Part shown: positions 16,590-22,716 of the stretch, piece by piece | How positions within the stretch are numbered: the stretch's first letter is position 1 | How the letters are laid out: every line of letters starts with the position of its first letter | DNA from: SURF-33 sp964598885 | GTDB taxonomy: Bacteria; Desulfobacterota; Desulfobacteria; Desulfobacterales; Desulfosalsimonadaceae | Direction: 5' to 3' | Assembly (NCBI GenBank): GCA_964598885.1 | Contig: CAZRES010000039.1 | Coordinates: 1 to 22,716, forward strand | DNA length: 22,716 nt | Position numbers and translations under genes: made by a program | Notes under the pieces: generated by a model | Seen by the model: only the letters and a program-made list of their open reading frames with translations | Told to the model about the DNA's origin: nothing | Databases searched by the model: none

Positions 16590-17895
16590 CGCGGGCTCCC
16601 CGGCAGATTCCGGCCCGGATCTGTCAAACATCCTGCTCATCGGCGTCAACTACAAAACCGCGCCTCTGGCCCTGCGGGAACGACTGGCCTTTTCGCCCGA
16701 GAAAACCGACGACACCCTTGGTTTTTTTCTGACCCAGTCCGATATCAATGAATCAATGATTCTCTCCACCTGCAACCGGGTGGAGGTTCTTCTGGTGGTT
16801 TCCAGCCGCTCCGGGGCGGTTAACGCCATTAAAGAACACATCGCCCGCACCAAAGGCATATCCGAAGACGATGTCAACCAGGCGGTTTATATTTATTCCG
16901 GCCAGGACGCCGTTCGCCATATTTTCCGGGTGGCGGCCAGCCTTGATTCCATGGTGCTGGGAGAACCCCAGATTCTCGGACAGTTCAAAACCGCCTACCG
17001 GACCGCTGTTCGGAAAAAAAGCACCGGCCTGATATTAAACCGTCTGATGCACAAAGCGTTTTCCACGGCCAAACGGGTTCGCAGTGAAACCGGAATCGGC
17101 GGCCATGCGGTTTCCATCAGTTATGCCGCCGTGGAACTGGCCAAAAAAATTTTTGACAGTCTTGATGATAAAACCGTGCTCCTGGTAGGGGCCGGGGAAA
17201 TGGCCGAATTGGCCGTAGAACATCTGATCCATTCGCGCCGTCAAGGCAGACTTCTGGTGGCCAACCGGACCTTTGCCGTGGGAGCGGCCCTGGCCGGGCG
17301 ATTCAAGGGAGAAGCCGTTCGGATGGAAGAAATATCATCCTATTTAGCCATTTCGGACATTATTATCAGCTCTACCGGCGCTTCAGGACTTATTATCACC
17401 GAAGCCCAGGTCCGGCCCATCATGCGCCAGCGCCGGAACCGCCCCTTGTTTTTTATCGATATCGCCGTACCCCGCGACATTGATCCGGCGGTCAATAAAA
17501 TTGCCAATGCCTATGTTTACGACATTGACGACCTGGAAGGGGTGATCCATCATAATATCGAAGCGCGATCCAGGGAATCCGTCAAAGCCGAGCGCATCAT
17601 TGACGCGGCGGTTTACCGGTTTACCGAATGGTTTGAAAATCTCAACGCCCTGCCGACCATCATCGCTCTTCGCCGTAAGTTTTATGATATTGCCGCTTCG
17701 GAAATGGAAAAAACTCTGCCGGCTTTAACCGCGCGATCTCAAGTAGATCAGGAAGCCATACGAAAAATGATCGATGCCATCATTAACAAGGCCCTGCATG
17801 ACCCGACCATGTTTCTTAAAAACCCCGGCAGCCATCGCAATAAAACTCTTTATCTCGATATTGCCCGAAAACTCTTTAACCTGGACAATGAATGA
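16567..17895 (+). CDS. hemA: Glutamyl-tRNA reductase
   Basis: A 442-residue enzyme that reduces glutamyl-tRNA-Glu to glutamate-1-semialdehyde, the first step of C5 tetrapyrrole synthesis. The start of the core domain is LLIGVNYKTAPLALRERL. The catalytic Cys69 lies in STCNRVEV. The conserved segment DSMVLGEPQILGQFKTAYR follows, then the NADPH-binding LLVGAGEMAE (205-214), and the C-terminal dimerisation helices with FTEWFENL. Before the core there are about 20 extra residues compared with E. coli GluTR. The ATG at 16567 (or 16570) has a GGGGGG ribosome site and overlaps ccsA by 23 nt, indicating tight coupling of heme supply with cytochrome assembly. No terminator is visible after the gene; 17896-17982 is AT-rich and may hold the dksA promoter. 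Confidence 0.96.
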   Translation: MMHLPDGSAGSPADSGPDLSNILLIGVNYKTAPLALRERLAFSPEKTDDTLGFFLTQSDINESMILSTCNRVEVLLVVSSRSGAVNAIKEHIARTKGISEDDVNQAVYIYSGQDAVRHIFRVAASLDSMVLGEPQILGQFKTAYRTAVRKKSTGLILNRLMHKAFSTAKRVRSETGIGGHAVSISYAAVELAKKIFDSLDDKTVLLVGAGEMAELAVEHLIHSRRQGRLLVANRTFAVGAALAGRFKGEAVRMEEISSYLAISDIIISSTGASGLIITEAQVRPIMRQRRNRPLFFIDIAVPRDIDPAVNKIANAYVYDIDDLEGVIHHNIEARSRESVKAERIIDAAVYRFTEWFENLNALPTIIALRRKFYDIAASEMEKTLPALTARSQVDQEAIRKMIDAIINKALHDPTMFLKNPGSHRNKTLYLDIARKLFNLDNE

Positions 17896-17982
17896 TTTTT
17901 GCTTTACTTTTTAAAATAAATGATGATAGAAAAAATACCTTTTTATGGCAATATGTGGAATACGCATTAAAAGGGGATTGAG

Positions 17983-18348
17983 ATGATGAAAAAAAAGGAT
18001 CAGCAGTATTTTAAAGATCTTCTGACCCTCCGAATGGAAGAGTTGCTCAACCAGGCCAATTCAACGGTCACGGATATGCATACGCCCAAAGGAAATTTTC
18101 CCGATCCTACGGACCGGGCTACCTATGAAGCGGACCGCAATTTTGAACTTCGGATTCGGGATCGGGAGCACAAACTCATAAAAAAAGTAAAAGAAGCACT
18201 GGAACGCATTGAAAACGGCACCTACGGCATCTGTGAGCAATGCGGGGAGGATATCGCCATTGAGAGGCTCAAGGCCCGACCCGTCACGACCCAGTGCATT
18301 GAGTGCAAAACCAGGGAAGAGGCGCTGGAAAAGGCCCTTGGAATATAA
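17983..18348 (+). CDS. dksA: DksA/TraR family transcription factor
   Basis: A 121-residue protein of the DksA type that enters the RNA polymerase secondary channel and, with ppGpp, tunes rRNA and amino-acid promoters. The coiled-coil tip keeps the functional acidic residues in DPTDRA (Asp41, Asp44, Ala46), matching Asp71, Asp74 and Ala76 of E. coli DksA. The zinc finger has four Cys (84, 87, 105, 108: CEQC and CIEC). It is shorter than E. coli DksA (151) at the N-terminus. The start at 17983 (or the next ATG at 17986) has AGGGGA upstream. The 3' end overlaps the probable start of the following PHP gene by 11 nt. Confidence 0.95.
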   Translation: MMKKKDQQYFKDLLTLRMEELLNQANSTVTDMHTPKGNFPDPTDRATYEADRNFELRIRDREHKLIKKVKEALERIENGTYGICEQCGEDIAIERLKARPVTTQCIECKTREEALEKALGI

Positions 18349-19267
18349 ATCCGGGAATATCGATCTCCATATTCATTCCACGGCTTCCGACGGGTCCCTT
18401 GCCCCCCTGGACATCCTCCAACATGCCATACAAACCGGGCTTTCCGCCATTGCGTTGACCGATCACGATGCCGTTGACGGGGTAAGAGAAATTGCTTTGG
18501 CATTGGGCATGAAAGCCGATTCCCATACCCGCCCCTTTTTATATGACGAGGACAAATCCCCCCCTTTTTTTATTTCCGGTGTTGAAATCAGCGCGGCGCC
18601 CCCGTCGAAGATGGCGGTTTCCGGAAGTTTTCACATTCTGGGATACGGCTTTAACCCGGATGATCCGGTTCTTGATGAAGCATTGAACCGACAACAGGCC
18701 GCCCGGAAAAACCGGAATCCGCACATTATTTCCCGTTTACAGGATATGGGTATGGATATTTCTCTGGAGGAAGTGGCCAGATCATCCGGCGCCCCCCGGA
18801 TCGGGCGGCCGCATATCGCCGCCCTGCTGGTGGAAAAAGGGTATGCCCGCCATATCAACGAAGCCTTTGACCATTATATTGGAAAAGGAAAACCCGCCTA
18901 TGTGGATAAACCGCGCATCCCGGCGGAAGAAGCCATCGCCCTGATTCGTTCTTCCGGAGGGGCGGCGGTGCTGGCCCATCCGGGATTGCTGACGTTTCCG
19001 GCCAACGGCCATCTGGATCGGCTCATCGCGGCATTAACCGAAATGGGACTGGACGGGATTGAAGCCTATTATCCCGGGCACAGCGACGCCCAGTTCGGCA
19101 GATATTCGGAACTGGCCCGCTCGCATGGTCTGCTGGTCACCGGCGGCACCGATTTTCACGGAGCCATTAACCCCGATATCGCCATGGGATCGGGTCGGGG
19201 CGATTTTGAAGTGCCCTTCCGCGTATTTGAAAATCTGATCCGGCGGATTACCGGGAGCCCGGCATGA
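18338..19267 (+). CDS. PHP-domain phosphoesterase (RNase AM / TrpH-like)
   Basis: A protein of about 309 residues with a complete PHP metal site: His11 and His13 (DLHIHS), Asp18, the ITDHD-like segment (Asp42, His43), Glu83, His99, His159, His214 (LAHPG) and Asp272 with His274 (TDFHG). It resembles E. coli YciV/TrpH (RNase AM), which removes nucleotides from 5' ends of RNA and acts on 3',5'-nucleoside bisphosphates. The frame has no ATG near the conserved start; the best choice is TTG at 18338-18340, with GGAAAAGG just ahead, overlapping dksA by 11 nt. The frame is open back to 18209 but that lies inside dksA. An extra loop of about 18 residues (62-80) separates the second and third metal motifs. 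It overlaps rnc by 4 nt (ATGA), suggesting shared RNA-processing roles. Confidence 0.87.
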   Translation: MEYKSGNIDLHIHSTASDGSLAPLDILQHAIQTGLSAIALTDHDAVDGVREIALALGMKADSHTRPFLYDEDKSPPFFISGVEISAAPPSKMAVSGSFHILGYGFNPDDPVLDEALNRQQAARKNRNPHIISRLQDMGMDISLEEVARSSGAPRIGRPHIAALLVEKGYARHINEAFDHYIGKGKPAYVDKPRIPAEEAIALIRSSGGAAVLAHPGLLTFPANGHLDRLIAALTEMGLDGIEAYYPGHSDAQFGRYSELARSHGLLVTGGTDFHGAINPDIAMGSGRGDFEVPFRVFENLIRRITGSPA

Positions 19268-19971
19268 TGACCACCCTCGATCTTGAACAGCGACTCGGCT
19301 ACGTCTTTACCGACAAGCACCTTTTATCCACCGCTCTTCGGCACAGCTCATTTGTCAATGAAAACGCGGAATCCGGGTATGAGGATAATGAACGCCTCGA
19401 ATTTCTGGGGGACGCCGTCTTAAGCGGCATTGTGAGCCGTCTGCTAATGGATCGCTACCCGCGGCTGCATGAAGGCGAGCTGTCCCGGCTTCGTTCCAAT
19501 CTGGTCAACAAAGTCCAGTTGGCCGGGCTGGCGCGGCAGCTTGATCTGGGAGCGTTTCTGCTGCTGGGCAAGGGAGAACTCCAATCGTTCGGACGACGAA
19601 AAGAATCGATTCTAGCCGATGCGTTTGAAGCCCTGGTGGCGGCCGTTTATCTGGATGGCGGATTTGACCGGGCCTTTGAGGTAATCGGCCGTCTTTTTAT
19701 TCCGCTGCTGGCTCCGGATATGCCGGAAAAACATTTTGACTACAAAAGTCGTCTTCAGGAACAGGTTCAGGCCATGCGTCAGCCCCCTCCGGAATATGTG
19801 ATCATTGCCGAAACCGGCCCGGATCATCACAAGACGTTTGAAGTTGAATTAACTGCGGCGGGGATCCGGACCCACGGGAAGGGTCCCAGCAAGAAGGTCG
19901 CCGAGCAGAATGCCGCCGAAAAGGCGATAGTGCTGCTCGACAGCATTGAAAAAAGCGACAATAGCGGTTGA
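19264..19971 (+). CDS. rnc: Ribonuclease III
   Basis: A 235-residue double-strand-specific endoribonuclease. The signature NERLEFLGDAVL (42-53) carries Glu43, Glu46 and Asp50, and the second metal set is Asp119 and Glu122 in ADAFEALVAAVYLDGG. A C-terminal double-stranded RNA-binding domain (about 159-228) ends with GKGPSKKVAEQNAAEKA, the typical RNA-contacting loop and helix. It matures rRNA precursors and processes some mRNAs and regulatory RNAs. The length is standard. The start ATG overlaps the previous stop (ATGA) and has GGGAG upstream. Confidence 0.97.
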   Translation: MMTTLDLEQRLGYVFTDKHLLSTALRHSSFVNENAESGYEDNERLEFLGDAVLSGIVSRLLMDRYPRLHEGELSRLRSNLVNKVQLAGLARQLDLGAFLLLGKGELQSFGRRKESILADAFEALVAAVYLDGGFDRAFEVIGRLFIPLLAPDMPEKHFDYKSRLQEQVQAMRQPPPEYVIIAETGPDHHKTFEVELTAAGIRTHGKGPSKKVAEQNAAEKAIVLLDSIEKSDNSG

Positions 19972-19980
19972 CGTACGCTC

Positions 19981-21042
19981 ATGACGGTTTTGCCCAAACC
20001 CCTGGTCATTCCGGTCTTTCTTCCGAATATCGGGTGTCCGCATCAATGTCTTTTCTGCAATCAGAAGGCCGTGACCGGCGCTTCTCCGGGCATACCCTCC
20101 ACTGCCGAGATCCGATCCACGGTCCATCACTATCTTGGCTATAAAAAACCCAACCGCTCTTGGGTGGAGCTTTCGTTTTACGGCGGCAATTTTTTAGGCC
20201 TTTCCCAAAAGCAGATTTGCCGGCTTTTAGATGCTGCCGCGCCCTTTGTTTCCGACAACGTGATCAACGGCATCCGGTTTTCCACCCGGCCGGACACCAT
20301 CGACGGCGCCAGGCTTCGGTGGATCCGCGATTATCCCGTGACCACCGTCGAGCTGGGGGTTCAGTCCATGAACGATCCGGTGCTGGCCGCGTCCCGACGG
20401 GGGCATACGGCTGAAGATACGCGCAATGCCGTGGATCTGCTGAAAAAAAGCGGATATCGCGTCGGTCTCCAGATGATGATCGGTTTGCCGGAAGATACGG
20501 CGGAAACCGCCGCGGCCACGGCTGCCGCCATGATCGACCTGAATCCCGATTTTGTCCGGATCTATCCCACGCTGGTGCTGGCCGGCAGTCCCCTGGCGGA
20601 TCTTTACGCCCAACAGCGCTATGTTCCGCTTTCCTTAACAGCCTGTGTTGCGCAGTTAAAAACCCTGTATCGTCTGTTTACGGCCCACGGCATACCGATC
20701 ATCCGCATGGGACTGCAGGCATCAGCGGAATTGAACGATCCGGCGGTAGTGCTGGCCGGACCTTATCATCCGGCCCTGGGCCATATGGTGCGATCGGAAA
20801 TCATGCTGGATGCCGCCAAACAAGCCCTTGCCGAAAAAAAATTTCATGCCAAAGAGGATGGTAAAGACGCCGTATTCACCGTCCACCCGGCCAGTTATTC
20901 CCGAATGCAGGGCCCTGGAAAACAAAACCTGGAAACGCTCAAGCACCGCTTCCGCTTGGGCCGCGTTCATGTGCGAACCGATGTCCGGCTGTCCGAGGAC
21001 GCGGTCCGGGTGAGCTGTCCATCGGCCGGCGGGCCGCTTTGA
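19981..21042 (+). CDS. Elp3-like radical SAM protein without an acetyltransferase domain
   Basis: A 353-residue radical SAM protein. The iron-sulfur site is C-X3-C-X2-C at Cys19, Cys23 and Cys26 (CPHQCLFC). It is followed by FYGGNFLGL, FSTRPDTID, VELGVQSM and LQMMIGLPEDT, the typical order of the Elp3/MiaB/HemN-like fold, with a C-terminal region (about 265-345) that I cannot assign. Eukaryotic and archaeal Elp3 has a GNAT acetyltransferase domain after the radical SAM part; this protein ends without one. Such short Elp3-like genes are familiar next to rnc in other bacteria, but their substrate is not settled as far as I know. It starts 9 nt after rnc. The ribosome site is weak, so coupling is likely. 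Confidence 0.85.
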   Translation: MTVLPKPLVIPVFLPNIGCPHQCLFCNQKAVTGASPGIPSTAEIRSTVHHYLGYKKPNRSWVELSFYGGNFLGLSQKQICRLLDAAAPFVSDNVINGIRFSTRPDTIDGARLRWIRDYPVTTVELGVQSMNDPVLAASRRGHTAEDTRNAVDLLKKSGYRVGLQMMIGLPEDTAETAAATAAAMIDLNPDFVRIYPTLVLAGSPLADLYAQQRYVPLSLTACVAQLKTLYRLFTAHGIPIIRMGLQASAELNDPAVVLAGPYHPALGHMVRSEIMLDAAKQALAEKKFHAKEDGKDAVFTVHPASYSRMQGPGKQNLETLKHRFRLGRVHVRTDVRLSEDAVRVSCPSAGGPL

Positions 21043-21070
21043 AAAAGAATTATACCAAAGGAGCCGACAA

Positions 21071-22716
21071 ATGCAGGACTTAACCCTATCCCAAAAAGCA
21101 CGGGTTGCCATTCAATCCTTTAAAACCATGGTCAATGTGTTGGCCCTTCGCGGGTTTTATCGACCGTCGGGGCGCATGGGCCAGAAGCTGGCGGAATATT
21201 TGAGCACCCTGAGTCCTGAAATATACGGCAGCATGAACGATTCCCGGGTGACGGAATTAAAGGGCCTGGAATATGTGATTGACCGGCTTCCCCGGGGCAT
21301 CGAGGCCTGCACGCGGATTATTCTCACCGAAGAGGAGCAGTACGAGGGAAGCGCTTTTGAAAAAATCATTCCCTTAAAGCGGCGCCGGACCTGTTACCGG
21401 ATCAGCCCCAGTGAATATTGCTTCGTAATCACCCGAGGGATGACGGAAATATATGATATTATAACCCATATTACATTTTTAAACATTGAGGCGAAAAAAA
21501 TCCAGAAGCATATGCAGGATGAGGCCGGCAATCCCACCCCGGAATGGAATGATCTGGAAAAAGTCGTGGAGCAAAAGGAGCCCATTGATCCCCAGGAGCT
21601 GGAGCGCGCCCTGTGGAACCTGAGCCTGATTCTGGGGCGCTCTTATCAGGAAACCCGGACGAGCTACGATTATTTTGAAAAAAACCGCGTGAAACACGGC
21701 AGCAACAGCAGTCTGTTCAACGTGATCCATCATCTAGGGCGACGGGTGGACGATGAAACCCGGTCGCCGGATAATTTTCTCATCGTTTACATGACGCCTT
21801 CCCTGATGAATATCATCGCCCACCAGCGCTACGGCAAGCAATGGGCCGCCGACATCAAGACGAATTTAAAGGAACTCGGGCTGGACAAACGTCCCCTGCA
21901 CATCATTTCCGCCAATATGCACAGTGTGCTGAACCTGCTTTACGGATTTGCGGCCACCACCTGCACCAACATGAAGGCGGACCCTGAAGATCCTCTCTAT
22001 GATTTTATCTCCTGCATCCGGGATCAGCGCGACGTTATCCTGGCTTATGCCAAACAGCATGGATTTTATGAATTTTCCGATCGCTCCGGATCGCACATCG
22101 ATTATCAGATCATTGATACCGAACAGGTGGAAACCCTGACCTTCCATCCGGATACCCGCATCGCACCAGGCCGGGAGGCTGAGCCAAAACCCGTCATCCT
22201 GGTCATGGATTACGCTTTCGGGGCCCAGGCCTTTGAGGTGATGGACTGCCTGCTCAATCCCTACGAAATCGAAGAGCTGGCGACCCCCGGAGAACGGCTT
22301 CCGGGAACGCTGATGCAGGTGGCCTCCATCTCCATCATGGGAAAGGCCGGCATCCTTGCCGGAAATAAAGGCGATATCATGCTGGCCACCGCCCATGTCA
22401 TGGAAGGCTCATCGGATAATTATCCCATTAAAAACGATCTGGGGAGCAAGGATTTCGACACAGACATCGACGTCTACAACGGTCCCATGATCACCGTGTT
22501 CGGCACGTCCCTTCAGAACCGGGACATACTTCACCGGTTTCAGGACACCTGGAAAACCGTGGGGCTGGAAATGGAAGGGGCCTATTACCAGCGGGCCATC
22601 AGCGCGGCGATGATCAAGGGGCATATCCCCGCCGACGTTAAACTGCGCTATGCGTATTACGCCTCGGACAATCCCCTGGTCAGCGGCCAGACCCTGGCCG
22701 CCGGCGAAATGGGGCC
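21071..22716 (+). CDS. DUF6909-like protein with nucleoside-phosphorylase-like C-terminus (partial)
   Basis: An open frame of 548 codons running off the right edge, starting at an ATG with AAAGGAG 7 nt upstream. Residues 1 to about 370 are unfamiliar; conserved-looking stretches are RGFYRPSG (27-34), SPEIYGSM (47-54) and VITRGMTEIYDI. I associate this start with proteins named DUF6909, from memory. From about residue 373 the sequence resembles the PNP/UDP/MTA nucleosidase superfamily: KPVILVMDYAFGAQAFEVMD (opening strand), SISIMGKAGIL then KGDIMLAT (Gly-rich strand and KVGDIVV-like strand), GLEMEGAYY (Glu502, like the VEMEATA of MTA/SAH nucleosidase), and YYASDNP (Asp533, like the catalytic SD). 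An enzyme splitting or binding a nucleoside or nucleotide is inferred. The C-terminus is not seen. Other genes of the row deal with RNA and stringent control. Confidence 0.75.
   Translation, partial: MQDLTLSQKARVAIQSFKTMVNVLALRGFYRPSGRMGQKLAEYLSTLSPEIYGSMNDSRVTELKGLEYVIDRLPRGIEACTRIILTEEEQYEGSAFEKIIPLKRRRTCYRISPSEYCFVITRGMTEIYDIITHITFLNIEAKKIQKHMQDEAGNPTPEWNDLEKVVEQKEPIDPQELERALWNLSLILGRSYQETRTSYDYFEKNRVKHGSNSSLFNVIHHLGRRVDDETRSPDNFLIVYMTPSLMNIIAHQRYGKQWAADIKTNLKELGLDKRPLHIISANMHSVLNLLYGFAATTCTNMKADPEDPLYDFISCIRDQRDVILAYAKQHGFYEFSDRSGSHIDYQIIDTEQVETLTFHPDTRIAPGREAEPKPVILVMDYAFGAQAFEVMDCLLNPYEIEELATPGERLPGTLMQVASISIMGKAGILAGNKGDIMLATAHVMEGSSDNYPIKNDLGSKDFDTDIDVYNGPMITVFGTSLQNRDILHRFQDTWKTVGLEMEGAYYQRAISAAMIKGHIPADVKLRYAYYASDNPLVSGQTLAAGEMG

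Noticed and set aside
21866..22396. Minus-strand open frame opposite the last gene
   Set aside because: The plus strand carries a continuous 548-codon frame with a strong ribosome site and conserved-looking motifs; the minus product is Gly/His/Asp-rich without a family.

Overview
The window looks like chromosomal DNA from a sulfate-reducing bacterium of the Desulfobacterota, most likely Desulfobacterales. The best evidence is a complete minus-strand dsrMKJOP operon with the periplasmic subunits DsrJ and DsrO. Siroheme, c-type cytochrome and tetrapyrrole genes in the same window fit that lifestyle. I placed the organism from gene content and protein style only, not from a database search.

Layout. 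(1) 1-381: a small minus-strand RRM-type RNA-binding protein with a structured leader. (2) 624-6414, minus strand: promoter, an RsbRD-N-type putative sensor gene, dsrM, dsrK, dsrJ, dsrO, dsrP and a clear hairpin terminator. (3) 6446-7903, plus strand: asparaginyl-tRNA synthetase from a promoter back to back with the dsr promoter, then a small convergent membrane protein (7937-8215). (4) 8414-13447: dnaN, gyrB and a lipoprotein with two OmpA domains, closed by a strong terminator. dnaA is not here. (5) 13448-17895: a promoter with an embedded palindrome, then a stand-alone cyclic-nucleotide-binding-fold protein, a DHH/DHHA1 phosphoesterase, precorrin-2 dehydrogenase, CcsA-type cytochrome c assembly protein and glutamyl-tRNA reductase (hemA), in a tight row. 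(6) 17983-22716: dksA, a PHP phosphoesterase, rnc, an Elp3-like radical SAM protein and a large gene running off the right edge.

How the genes fit together. DsrMKJOP is the membrane complex that links the quinone pool and periplasm to cytoplasmic sulfite reduction. HemA and the precorrin-2 dehydrogenase supply siroheme, the cofactor of the sulfite reductase DsrAB (not in this window). CcsA would help attach heme c to proteins such as the triheme DsrJ. The other genes are replication, translation and RNA-processing housekeeping.

The least explained gene is the last one (21071 to the edge). It has about 370 residues of unrecognised N-terminal sequence joined to a domain that resembles the nucleoside phosphorylase / nucleosidase superfamily and keeps both hallmark acidic motifs. 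Other oddities are a DsrO that appears to have lost exactly the four ligands of one iron-sulfur cluster, a second OmpA domain lacking the peptidoglycan-binding Asp, and a cNMP-fold protein lacking the phosphate-binding Arg beside a DHH phosphoesterase with a non-standard first motif. I saw no mobile elements, CRISPR arrays, rRNA or tRNA genes.
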